Source: Mycosarcoma maydis (lineage: Eukaryota; Basidiomycota; Ustilaginomycetes; Ustilaginales). From it: DNA of 64,000 nt. How positions within the stretch are numbered: position 1 is the stretch's first letter; the number at the start of each line of letters is the position of its first letter. Of the stretch, positions 20,373-31,228 are shown in pieces. Location: the NCBI RefSeq assembly GCF_000328475.2, contig NC_026489.1, positions 62,001-126,000 of the forward strand, in the 5' to 3' direction. Position numbers and translations under genes: made by a program. The notes below the pieces were generated by a model, which did no database searches, had not been told where the DNA came from, and worked only from the letters and a program-made list of their open reading frames with translations.

Positions 20373-21126
20373 TGATTAGAATATCTACGATTGGCGTTTA
20401 GTCTGATCGCCCACAATCATGCAACCCTTGCAGTAACCTAACCGGTATACACGAGTGACCGGACGGGAACGAGTAGGTGTCTCAGTACGCGCGCTATACG
20501 CGCGCGACACGCACTCAATACACCAGCGGTACGTCCGCGGTACGCGTGCGATACACTCGCAGTACGCGCGCCATACGCGCGCGACACGCGCTCAATGCAC
20601 CCGCAGTACGTCCGCGGTACGCGTGCGATACACTCGCAGTACGCGCGCCACACGCGCGCGACACGCGCTCAATGCACCCGCAGTACGACCCGCGGTACGC
20701 GCGCAAGTATAGTAACTCGCCAGAGTTTCCCCGCTTCACAACATAGCGCTGGTAGCGAGAAGCCCAGAGTAGATTCACACAAGTCGCTGGACGACTGTGG
20801 GAACACGCCGTTGGCTACAGACTCGTACCAAGTGGAAGAACCTGAGGGAGAACAGACTCATGCATCTGGCCAGTTGTGGCCACAGCTAGTCAGTTGTATG
20901 AGGAGCTGACGTATAGGGAGAAGCTCATGTAGGATACTCCAGTCGACTCATGTACATAAATACAGAGGGAACGCTCACACTTTGTAGTTAGTCCCTTGTC
21001 CAATTCACACTACCCAAATACATCCCAAACCATTCTCGACCCTACTCAGTCCCAACTCGCCTCTCTAAGGAAAGGGAGACTTCGATCATCCAGCGCCCGC
21101 TAAGGATTCACCGAGAATATTGAATA
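20373..21126 (+). repeat. 5' LTR of the copia element
   Basis: 754 bp from TGATTAGAATATC to AATATTGAATA. Relative to the 3' LTR it has a one-base insertion near the start and keeps a segment of about 140 bp (20886-21025) that the 3' LTR has lost. An ATAAATA at 20956-20962 is a plausible TATA box for element transcription. 77-bp repeat units lie at 20484-20703. Confidence 0.92.
20484..20703 (+). repeat. 77-bp CpG-rich palindromic minisatellite inside the LTR
   Basis: Units start at 20484, 20561 and 20638; the last is partial. Each unit contains AGTACGCGCG, CGCGCGACACGC, GTCCGCGGTACGCGTGCG and ACACTCGC, full of self-complementary CG runs. The same repeat is present in the solo LTR at 18002 and the 3' LTR (28092-28314), and as a single unit in the solo LTR at 28765. 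The Arg/Thr-rich open frames across it are translations of a repeat, not genes. Confidence 0.9.
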
Positions 21127-21138
21127 GGTTATGAGCCC
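21127..21138 (+). promoter_or_regulatory. primer-binding site, half-tRNA (initiator Met) type
   Basis: GGTTATGAGCCC follows the LTR directly. It is the exact complement of the conserved anticodon stem-loop sequence GGGCUCAUAACC of eukaryotic initiator tRNA-Met. Drosophila copia uses the same internal region of the tRNA (known for that element). The ATG of gag lies inside this site at 21131-21133. Confidence 0.75.
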
Positions 21139-22022
21139 AATCAATGATCAAGACCTTGCCTTCTCCTCTATGAGGGTTGGACTACCCAAACGGCTGATGT
21201 CCTCGGAGGACTACTTCGAATGGGCGACCTCGATGCAAAATGTCCTTTCGTGCAAAAACGCGAACTTATGGTTCATCATCGAGGGACGACTCGTCAAACC
21301 CGAGGAACATCTGGGTGAGGGAGACCTTAAGGAAGTGAAGCTCGGCAACAAATTCCCTACTAAGGATATCGCCGAGTACTATCGAGCTGACGTGGAAGCA
21401 CGCAGCATACTCCTCAACTCCCTTGGACCCGCCCAACAAGCCCTGGTCGATACGTCAACTACTGCTCGAAAAGTCTGGGAGAAACTTCGCGAGAACTACG
21501 CGCAGAACGTTGCTCAGCAGATTGCTTCACTCGAAGCGCAGTTGGCGAACCTCTACCAAGGAGATGACAAGATCAACGTCTACTCCTACAAGTTGGAGAC
21601 TATCTGCAGGAAACTTGACCACGTGGATGCTCCGGTTAGCGGACTTCGCAAACTGAGAACCTTTCTGCGTGGCCTCGGTCCCCAGCACGATGTCTGGCGA
21701 AAGATCTTCTACTTTCAACACTCGTCTCTTCTTCCAGAAGGAAGGAGATTCCGACGAAACAGCCAACAAGAAGGCCCTGGAAGACTACGAAATTGCCGTC
21801 AGCACGATTATGGCTGAAGAAGCCGAGCAAAAGTCTTTCCGGCGCCAATACCCAGCTCGGGCCATGCAAGCCCAGTCGCAGCCTGTCAAAAAGGGCAAAG
21901 ACAAATCCTGCACTAACTGCAAGAGGGATAACCATAACCTCGAAGACTGCTTCATTCGGAAGGAGGTCCCAAACACAAGGATCGCACCGAGAAGCAAAAG
22001 CAGAAGAAAACCAAGAAAGTGA
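21131..22022 (+). pseudogene. copia gag (capsid and zinc-knuckle nucleocapsid), frame broken
   Basis: The gag product packages element RNA. From the ATG inside the PBS the frame encodes a UBN2/copia-type gag (DYFEWATSMQNVL, WEKLRENYA, LRTFLRGLG). Around 21690-21720 the coding potential moves to another frame, which carries the knuckle CTNCKRDNHNLEDC (C-x2-C-x4-H-x4-C). A second frame change follows near 21955, where this copy has two extra bases relative to the copy at 23501. Some breaks may be sequencing errors at a contig end. Confidence 0.85.
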
Positions 22023-23400
22023 CGGGAAACCTGGCACAAGTCGACTCCGACGAGATGAATCTGTGTCTCCACGTGTCCACACCCGATGACAACGTCGCTC
22101 CCCAAAATGAAACCTGGATCATTGACTCTGGCGCAAGCCGACACATGACCGGCGACAAGACCCTCTTCTCGACGTACGGACCATCTCCTGTCCAGGAGGT
22201 ATTCGTCGCTGACAACAGAGGAGTTCCGGTTGCTGGCATGGGCAACGTCAGACTGGTGATGAGTAACTCGAAGGGATCGCGGAAGTCGATTACACTTCAA
22301 GATGTCCTCCACGTTCCAGGACTTGGGAACAATCTCTTCTCTACACCACAGGTGCAACGCCTCGGTGGAAGCATCAACTTCACCAAGAAAACGGTCGAAA
22401 TCTTCGACAAAAAGGGTCGACTGGCCCTGAGGGGCAAACGCCGTGGAGATGTGAACTACCTGCTAGTGGAAGGAACTACCACCGCAGTAGCCAAACTCGT
22501 TACTAGCGAGAAAGCCTTGGACCAAGCCAAACTCTGGCACCAACGGCTAGGCCACCTCCACATGCAGGCCACGCTCAAGACAGCATCGCTTACCGACGGC
22601 ATGAACCTAAAGGCTATGTCGGGCCCCTCTGTCGGGAACAACTGCGAAACCTGCATCAAGTCGAAGCATAGGCACGCACCGATCAAGAGCCGTGGACCCA
22701 AGACAACTCGACCACTCGAGCTAGTTCACATGGATCTTGCGGGGCCTCTGCCGGAAGGCTTATCCAAAGAGAAATATTACCTACTCATGGTGGACGATTG
22801 CAACGAGATACTGCTTCGGGGCGGCACTGATCTATAAGTCATCAGCCTTCCAAGCATTCCGAACCATCGATCGATGGACCTCAAACGCAACTGGGAAAGC
22901 GTATCTGCCGAGTCCGAACGGGACAATGGTGGGTGAATTCTTGAGCAGAGAGTTCTCGAACTACCCTCAATCACCTGAGGTATAGGACGAGAGGTCACTC
23001 CAAGATTCACACCCACAATCCAACGGTCTCGTGGAGCGCACTAACCAGACTTGTCAAGGATTATATTCGGTGCATGCTAGAAGAAGCAAACTTGACTACC
23101 CAGTACTGGCCATTCGCCTTCAGTCACGGGCTGAAGCTTCGAAACATGTCGGCCACCAGCACGGATTCTTCCAAGACACCTCATGAAGGAATGCATGGCA
23201 AACGCCAGGATCTTCAAGGCCTCCGGGTCTTTGGGTGTAAAGCATGGGCACGCGTACCTGACGAACTCCGCAGATCCCTGGATCCCAAGTCTGTTGAATG
23301 CATACACCTGGGACATGTTAGCAATACCACCCTTACATATACAGACTCATGGACGTAGAAACCGGCCAGATCTTCACAAGTCGGCACGTCATCTTCCGGG
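22019..23400 (+). pseudogene. copia pol, left copy: protease, GAG-pre-integrase, integrase (cut by gap)
   Basis: The protease motif DSGASRHMTG is followed by the pre-integrase zinc region (LWHQRLGHLH ... CETCIKSKH) and the start of the integrase core (MDLAGPLPEG). After 22800 the frame is broken many times by single-base insertions relative to the right copy, for example TGCAACGAG against TGCACGAG, GGGACAATGGTGGG against GGACAATGGTGG, and CACACCCACAATC against CACACCACAATC. The pattern suggests low-quality sequence at a contig end rather than decay. Confidence 0.88.
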
Positions 23401-23500
23401 NNNNNNNNNNNNNNNNNNNNNNNNNNNNNNNNNNNNNNNNNNNNNNNNNNNNNNNNNNNNNNNNNNNNNNNNNNNNNNNNNNNNNNNNNNNNNNNNNNNN
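23401..23500. other. 100-N assembly gap inside the retrotransposon
   Basis: Exactly 100 N, the conventional placeholder for a gap of unknown size. The sequence left of the gap ends at the same element position (TCATCTTCCGGG) that recurs at about 25094-25105. The sequence right of it starts at the element position already seen at 21786. Confidence 0.95.
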
Positions 23501-26298
23501 GAAATTGCCGTCAGCACGATTATGGCTGAAGAAGCCGAGCAAAAGTCTTTCCGGCGCCAATACCCAGCTCGGGCCATGCAAGCCCAGTCGCAGCCTGTCA
23601 AAAAGGGCAAAGACAAATTCTGCACTAACTGCAAGAGGGATAACCATAACCTCGAAGACTACTTCATGGAAGGAGGTCCCAAACACAAGGATCGCACCGA
23701 GAAGCAAAAGCAGAAGAAAACCAAGAAAAGTGACGGGAAACCTGGCACAAGTCGACTCCGACGAGATGAATCTGTGTCTCCACGTGTCCACACCCGATGA
23801 CAACGTCGCTCCCCAAAATGAAACCTGGATCATTGACTCTGGCGCAAGCCGACACATGACCGGCGACAAGACCCTCTTCTCGACGTACGGACCATCTCCT
23901 GTCCAGGAGGTATTCGTCGCTGACAACAGAGGAGTTCCGGTTGCTGGCATGGGCAACGTCAGACTGGTGATGAGTAACTCGAAGGGATCGCGGAAGTCGA
24001 TTACACTTCAAGATGTCCTCCACGTTCCAGGACTTGGGAACAATCTCTTCTCTACACCACAGGTGCAACGCCTCGGTGGAAGCATCAACTTCACCAAGAA
24101 AACGGTCGAAATCTTCGACAAAAAGGGTCGACTGGCCCTGAGGAGGCAAACGCCGTGGAGATGTGAACTACCTGCTAGTGGAAGGAACTACCACCGCAGT
24201 AGCCAAACTCGTTACTAGCGAGAAAGCCTTGGACCAAGCCAAACTCTGGCACCAACGGCTAGGCCACCTCCACATGCAGGCCACGCTCAAGACAGCATCG
24301 CTTACCGACGGCATGAACCTAAAGGCTATGTCGGGCCCCTCTGTCGGGAACAACTGCGAAACCTGCATCAAGTCGAAGCATAGGCACGCACCGATCAAGA
24401 GCCGTGGACCCAAGACAACTCGACCACTCGAGCTAGTTCACATGGATCTTGCGGGGCCTCTGCCGGAAGGCTTATCCAAAGAGAAATATTACCTACTCAT
24501 GGTGGACGATTGCACGAGATACTGCTTCGGGGCGGCACTGATCTATAAGTCATCGGCCTTCCAAGCATTCCGAACCATCGATCGATGGACCCAAACGCAA
24601 CTGGGAAAGCGTATCTGCCGAGTCCGAACGGACAATGGTGGTGAATTCTTGAGCAGAGAGTTCTCGAACTACCTCAATCACCGAGGTATAGGACGAGAGG
24701 TCACTCCAAGATTCACACCACAATCCAACGGTCTCGTGGAGCGCACTAACCAGATTGTCAAGGATTATATTCGGTGCATGCTAGAAGAAGCAAACTTGAC
24801 TACCCAGTACTGGCCATTCGCCTTCAGTCACGGGCTGAAGCTTCGAAACATGTCGGCCACCAGCACGGATTCTTCCAAGACACCTCATGAAGGAATGCAT
24901 GGCAAACGCCAGGATCTTCAAGGCCTCCGGGTCTTTGGGTGTAAAGCATGGGCACGCGTACCTGACGAACTCCGCAAATCCCTGGATCCCAAGTCTGTTG
25001 AATGCATACACCTGGGACATGTTAGCAATAACCACCCTTACATATACAGACTCATGGACGTAGAAACCGGCCAGATCTTCACAAGTCGGCACGTCATCTT
25101 CCGGGAGAACGAGCGGATTCGGCGAAAATCTGAAGCCCCCTTCGAGGAACTTTCAGATGATGAAACTGGAACCACGGGAAACAATCTCCCGAGGCCAGGA
25201 TTACCGGCCCCGGTCCGCTCATCGCTGAACATCCCAAGGACTTCCCCATCGTCCGAAGAACCCAGTCAACCAGTGGGAGCCACCAACTACCCTCATCTCG
25301 CCTCAATAGAGGAAGCGCAATTAGCAGATACTACCGAGAGCGGTGATTCACTGGAGAGTCCAACTCAACAACTTGTTCCTTCAGCAGAATCCACAGATGA
25401 CGAATTCCATGAACCGATCAACCTTATTCCCTCAAGAAGGCGACCTCAAGACATCCGAGGCCGGGACTCCCCATCGCGGCATCAAGAAATAGATGACGAG
25501 TCCGATGACTCTCTCGCTCTTCTCCCGACTCCTCACCAAACAGTGGGAGGAGATACAACAACAGTGGGAGATACAAGAACAGTGGGAGACAAAAACAACG
25601 CAAACGAGAGCACGGGTGACGAGTCACGTTACAACCTTAGGGCAAGGCCCCACAGACTTGGCGATTACGCCCGGCACGTGACAACAAATCTTTCAAAGCC
25701 ACCGGCCACCCTGAAACAAGCTCGCATGCGCGCCGACTGGCCCCTATGGGAAGGTGCCATCCAGGCAGAACTCAAAAGTCATGAATCCAACAAGACTTGG
25801 ACCCTCGTAGACCACCCACAAAACAAAGCCACCAATGTGGTCAGCTGCAAATGGGTATTCGCCATCAAGAAAAAGGCCGATGGATCTCTCGACAAATACA
25901 AGGCACGACTCGTCGCACGAGGCTTCACACAGCGATACGGATACGACTACGACGAAACCTTCTCTCCAGTAGTAAAGGCCACCACGTTACGCATCCTCAT
26001 CGGCCTCGCCGCGGCATTCGACTGGAAGATTGTTCATTGGGACGCAGTCACTGCTTTCTTAAACGGACGCCTATCGGCAGAAGTATACATGACGATGCCT
26101 CCCGGTCACGAAGTACCCGGGAAGGTCTGCTTCCTGAACAAAGCCATCTACGGTCTCAAGCAAGCCGGCCGCGAATGGTACCTCTTCGCTACGAAGGTAC
26201 TCGAACAGCTCGGATTACACGAAACTGCAAGAAGACCACTGCCTCTTTCATTCCAAGAAGGCCGGACGACAGATCTTACTTGCATTATACGTCGATGA
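23501..26298 (+). pseudogene. copia gag end and pol, right copy: protease, integrase, N-terminal RT
   Basis: Starts inside the gag nucleocapsid (here the last knuckle Cys is replaced by Tyr), then protease (DSGAS). The main frame from 24163 carries GAG-pre-integrase, the integrase core with MDLAGPL, RTDNGGEFLSREF and QSNGLVERTNQ (D, D, E catalytic positions), an acidic low-complexity linker, and the RT amino part (CKWVFAIKKKADGSLDKYKA, ARGFTQ, DAVTAFLNG, KAIYGLKQAGREWY). Frame changes occur between knuckle and protease, near 24140, and near 26230, just before the RT active site. Confidence 0.9.
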
Positions 26299-27341
26299 CC
26301 TCGTCGCTGCGTCACCAAAAGCATCGGAACTCGCCTGGCTCCACACCGAAATCCAAACTCATTTTAAAATCACAGATCAGGGCGATTTATCTTCTGTGCT
26401 CAACGTCAGCGTGTCGAAATCTACCAATTCCACTTCCCTAGGCCAACCTGGTTACATCCAAAAGATCCTCGATCGTTTCCAGATGCTCGAAGCGAAACCC
26501 GCCTTCACACCATTACCCGCCACTGGCATTGCTCATCCCGAAAACCCCGAGCACTGCTCCGTCGCGGACAAGGAACTCTTCCAACAGCTCGTAGGCTCTG
26601 TCAACTACCTGGCTTGCTACACTCGACCAGATGTGGCATACGCGGTACAAGCTCTCAGCCGCTATTTAGCTCAACCGACGATCCACGCACTCTCTGCTGG
26701 AAAACACCTTCTCCGTTACCTCAAGACTACGCAGGACTATCGCCTCCGGTTCCCCAAACTAGCGAGTGGGAGGAATCTGACCCTAGAGGTCTTCACGGAC
26801 GCTGATTTTGCAAACCAGAAGGCGATTTACTCTCCCAATCAAGAGTTAACCACCAAAAACAAGATCGTCATACCTGGTCGACACAACAAACACCCCTCGC
26901 AAAAGCGTCACAGGAATGATCTTCCTAATGAACGGTTCCCCAATCAGCTGGCTATCCAAACAACAACCTATCATCGCAACCTCAACACAAATGGCTGAAT
27001 ATATCGCGGCCGCGGAAGGCGCGAAAGAAGCGTTGTGGATCAGAAGCCTGTTTCATTCCCTTTCACTTCGAGGAAAAGAAGCAATACCTCACTACATTGA
27101 CAACCAGGCAGCGATCCAGCTATGCAAGAACCCGGTACTTCACAAGGCTACAAAGCACATCGACATCATCTACCACAAGATACGCGAATTGGCCGCCGTC
27201 GGTGTTATCAACATCGAATATACCGAGTCAGGGGAGCAACGAGCGGATGCGCTCACAAAGACGCTCAACCGTCAGCAGATCGAAAAGTTCTGCAAGGAGA
27301 TTGGCCTGAAAGACAGGTCCAACGAGAAATCCTCTCAATAA
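26299..27341 (+). pseudogene. copia pol: C-terminal RT and RNase H
   Basis: The RT active-site motif YVDD is encoded at 26288-26299, in a different frame from the upstream RT part. The RT thumb/connection (QQLVGSVNYLACYTRPDVAYAV) continues in that frame. Another frame change near 26860-26920 leads to the RNase H region (SPISWLSKQQPIIATSTQMAEYIA, IDNQAAIQL, KHIDIIYHKIRE) ending at a TAA. These breaks lie in single-copy sequence, so the element is probably truly defective. Confidence 0.88.
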
Positions 27342-27981
27342 ACTCCATGACGGAAACATCTGCCTTTCACAACCTTCAATTCGCCCTCGCTGAACGCGTG
27401 CGAAAACTAGGCAGATCGATACAACAGAAAGCCTGTTGGCCGCAGCTTTCGACCTGATGGGTTTGGATCATCCAAAGAAGGTCCCATCAAGGTTCAAGGA
27501 CTTGCAAAAGGACTGGAAACCCAACTGACACAGTGGTATCCACAAAAGTCACCATGCACACTTCCCTGATTCTCCCTCCACTGGAGGATAACGAGAACGA
27601 ATACATGATGTATTCAGGGAACAAAACCTCACGCGTCGCTAAAAACGAGCTGTGAGAGTTCCCAAACCACGAGCATCATGTAGGTTTCGCAGGACCACGG
27701 AGCAGTCAAGTAGTCAACGAAAGCTCACCGAACGAAGCTTCAACGAGGGCCCACCTAGAGGAAAGATTCGCTGGAAAGAGCCGCAGCGCACCTCAAATGC
27801 CCCAGACACTTACACTTCGATCCGTAAGAGGACACGGCGCACACACCTTCCAAACTTGGACGGAAAGTTTTACGCCGCACACATCAAGACAGAGAGCAAC
27901 ATGGCGCGATCCCCACCGAGTGGGAGCGTCAGTGTCTCTGCGATTCATGATTTGGGCACTCAAACACCATTCGAGTGGGAG
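27342..27981 (+). other. copia 3' untranslated region and polypurine tract
   Basis: No domain is seen in the about 630 bases after RNase H. The purine tract GAGTGGGAG at 27973-27981 directly precedes the 3' LTR, the expected plus-strand primer position. CACTCAAACACCATTCGAGTGGGAG is partly self-complementary. Confidence 0.7.
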
Positions 27982-28601
27982 TGTTAGAATATCTACGATT
28001 GGCGTTTAGTCTGATCGCCCACAATCATGCAACCCTTGCAGTAACCTAACCGGTATACACGAGTGACCGGACGGGAACGAGTAGGTGTCTCAGTACGCGC
28101 GCTATACGCGCGCGACACGCACTCAGTACACCAGCGGTACGTCTGCGGTACGCGTGCGATACACTCTCAGTACGCGCGCTATACGCGCGCGACACGCACT
28201 CAGTACACCAGCGGTACGTCCGCGGTACGCGTGCGATACACTCGCAGTACGCGCGCCATACGCGCGCGACACGCACTCAATGCACCCGCAGTACTGACCG
28301 CGGTACGCGCGCAAGTATAGTAACTCGCCAGAGTTTCCCCGCTTCACAACATAGCGCTGGTAGCGAGAAGCCCAGAGTAGATTCACACAAGTCGCTGGAC
28401 GACTGTGGGAATATGCCGTTGGCTACAGACTCACGACTCGCACCACGTGGTGGAAGCTGAAAGAGAACAGACTCACGCATCTGGCCAGTTGTGGCCACAG
28501 CAAACCATTCTCGACCCTACTCAGTCCCAACTCGCCTCTCTAAGGAAAGGGAGACTTCGATCATCCAGCGCCCGCTAAGGATTCACCGAGAATATTGAAT
28601 A
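27982..28601 (+). repeat. 3' LTR of the copia element, with internal deletion
   Basis: 620 bp from TGTTAGAATATC to AATATTGAATA. It matches the 5' LTR except for a deletion of about 140 bp joining GGCCACAG to CAAACCATTCTCGACCC at 28500/28501, and scattered substitutions in the 77-bp repeats (28092-28314). The deleted part holds the putative TATA element. Confidence 0.92.
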
Positions 28602-28764
28602 TTCACGATTAATCAACTCTCTACCTTCCTCGCCTAGCCCTCTCAACCGGCAACCTTGACGCCAGTCTCACCCTCTCAACGTCGATACTCTGAACACACT
28701 CGTGACCAGCGTTCTCGGTATCACCCAGCGAGCCACCCTGCATCTCTCGGTTGGGCCTCGCATT
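28602..28764. other. short spacer between copia element and next solo LTR
   Basis: Begins with the TTCAC target duplication and ends with GCATT, the target duplication of the following solo LTR. No gene is seen. Confidence 0.6.
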
Positions 28765-29363
28765 TATTGATATTTTGGTGAATCTTTAGCGGGCGCTAGA
28801 TGATCGAAGTCTCCCTTTCCTGAGAGGCGAGTTGGGACTGAGCGTGAGTAGTGGTCTAGAATGGTTTAATCACGAATGTATTTGGATTCAGTGTGTATTG
28901 GACGAGGGACTAACTACAAAGTGTGAGCGTTCCCTCTGTATTTATGTACATGAGCTGACTGGAGTATCCTACATGAGCTTCTCCCTATACGTCGCCTGCT
29001 CACACAGCTGACTAGCCGTGGCCACAACTGGTCAGATGCGTGAGTCGGTTCTCCCTAAGGTTCTACCACTTGGCACGCAGTCTGTGACGGCATATTCCCA
29101 CAGTCGTCCAGCGACTTGTTTGAATCTACTCTGGCTTCTCGCTACCAGCGCTATGTTGTGAACTAGGGAAACTCTGGCGAGTTACTATACTTGCGGGCGT
29201 ACCGCGGACGTACCGCTGGTGTATTGAGCGCGTGTCGCGCGCGTATAGCGCGCGTGACACCTACTCGTTTCCGTCCGGTCACTCGTGTATACCGGTTAGG
29301 TTACTGCAAGGCTTGCATGATTGTGGGCGATCAGACTAAACGCCAATTGCAGATATTCTAACA
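28765..29363 (-). mobile_element. solo copia LTR, reverse orientation, TSD GCATT
   Basis: 599 bp, TATTGATATTTTGG to ATATTCTAACA in plus coordinates. A perfect GCATT duplication flanks it (28760-28764 and 29364-29368). Only one unit of the 77-bp repeat remains (about 29195-29255), which explains most of the length difference from the 752-bp solo LTR. Confidence 0.93.
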
Positions 29364-31228
29364 GCATTTACGAACTTCATTCACGATTCAGGATCACGGT
29401 CCTTATTGCCGTCGTCCATACGGTCCTATCTACGTCAATCGTGAATTGGTCTCGTCGCATTCGTGATTCACGATTTACGATTGACTTTTAACCCCTCCGT
29501 CTCATCTCACCATCGCCATCCTACTACGCAACAGCTCGACGTGCTTCTCCGACTTCGTGACTTGATTAAACAAAGCTCCGCCGATTCGTGATTGCCTTGA
29601 CCTGCTCAGATGCGCTCTCACTTTTGGCAGCGCTCTGACATTCATGATTCACGATTTGTGATTTTTTCTTGACACTCGTCTGCAACCATGCAGCGACTCT
29701 ACCCATACGTGATACGCTTCCACCATGGTCATCGAAGGCGCTTCCTTGCCCATCGTGCATCGTAGACTACGTCGAGCTCAATCACGAATCGTGAATGGTT
29801 TCAGCTTGACTAGCCACACCACCGCCCTCAAGCAGTCGGTGCTCGGCAATCCCTATCTCTTCGTGCTTGTCCACCAACCATGGACCGTGCTGCAGCCTCC
29901 GAGCGTCTGCGGCAAGCGATCTCGATCCAGCTCGGGTGCTTCTTCGTCTTTGTTCTCCTCTCGCAAGTCACTCTCGGCCGATGGCCACAAAAACCCGTTC
30001 GTTAACTGCCTAGTTGGTAAGTATCATTCTATTCGTGATTCCTTGTCGCCAGCTTGCCCGTGCATTATTCACAATTATAACCCTGCTAACCCGCCCCATT
30101 CATCTCGCTGATCTCGCTCACTCGTTTGGCTGCTGGCCCTTTACTCGTGACTCACTCGTGACTCGTCCATCTCACTCACGACTTGCTTGCTCGCTCTTTG
30201 GCTTACATTAATTTATTATATTCATGATTGCATCGACAACAACTGTGGCGTGTTGAGCTGTATGCTGGGACCGGTTGATTCATGGTTGATGGGGGGTGGT
30301 TGCGGTGACGATCCTCGGATTCTGCTCGACTTCTGCAAGGATTCGAGCGGAAATGAGGCTCTGCTTGCCCAGAGTGGGTAGGAGAACAATTGCGGAAAAG
30401 CACCTGCCTTCCCGTAGGCAGGCATTTTTTGCCTGCGAAGTACCACGACCGTGGCTTGCTTAAAGCAGCGGAAATGATGCCCTACATGCAGAGTACATGC
30501 AACGTACGGGTTAGCCAAAAGGTCATTCAAGCCTTCTCATCTTGTGGCAAGTATCTTGGACAGCCGCCAAGGAATTTCAGCAGGTACCTAAGCCAGAGAC
30601 TTCGATCATACAGCGCTCGTTAAGATTCTTGATTGCTGTCGCCAGACATGACGAATCTCAATCTCACCACCACAAGAGATTGTAATAAGTTCAATAAACA
30701 AAGACCTCACCCGTTGACTCGTGTCAGACGTACCTGGGAGAATCGTGCGGTAGACATATGTCGAACGTCCTCGTAAGATTCATCCCTGGAGTCAGGGAAA
30801 AAGTTCAATTTGTGCCGACCGTGTCCGGAGAGGGGTTTCTGTAGGTGATCGTTGCAGCTGAACCGGTCGAAGGCTCCGTCATTTTCATTTACTGTGTCCG
30901 TTACATGTCCTCATCCGCTTGATCATGTGTACCGGCTGGGTGGATCAAATAACAAGTCACGAGTGGTCGTTAGCGATCAGGGTAAATGCCAATCGCATTT
31001 ATTCCAGAACGCGGTACACGAGTCACGAATCTGTCGGAATGATACGATCGCACTAGCTGCGTGAATAACCAATGATGGCTGATGTAAGGCTCACAGACTT
31101 ATTCCGCAATATGAAACACGGCCGAGGGCACAGTCATGTATGAGTGTGAAAGAACAAAGAGGATATGGTGGTTGCGAAATCATGAATGGGTTGCAGGAGA
31201 CGAAACAGAACGCTCAACAAGCAAACAT
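29364..31228. other. repeat-island right flank; small ORF and LTR scraps
   Basis: No confident gene. At 29880-30008 a 42-codon frame begins in the same strong context as real genes here (CAACCATGG). It encodes a single hydrophobic segment (LGCFFVFVLLSQVTLG) and then stops; it may be the broken start of a membrane-protein gene. 30590-30640 and about 30900-31000 resemble LTR pieces (ACTTCGATCATACAGCGC; GTGTACCGGCTGG...GCGATCAGGGTAAATGCC). A GCCTGC/GCAGGC inverted repeat lies at 30404-30438. 31065-31228 is the 3' flank of the opsin gene. Confidence 0.45.

Larger units (their letters stand above)
20373..28601 (+). mobile_element. Ty1/copia LTR retrotransposon (assembled with an internal duplication and a gap)
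   Basis: Flanked by a TTCAC duplication (20368-20372 and 28602-28606). Order: 5' LTR, PBS, gag with a zinc knuckle, protease, integrase, reverse transcriptase, RNase H, polypurine tract, 3' LTR. Integrase before RT is the copia order. The 8.2-kb span is inflated: 21786-23400 and 23501-25105 are near-identical and sit either side of a 100-N gap. Removing one copy and the gap leaves about 6.5 kb. The reading frame is broken in RT and between RT and RNase H, outside the duplicated part, so this copy is very probably not autonomous. Confidence 0.95.

Noticed and set aside
22019..26298. Two tandem copia elements or a genuine internal duplication
   Set aside because: The duplicate borders coincide with a 100-N gap, there are no internal LTRs, and the left copy shows error-like indels. 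An assembly overlap is simpler.
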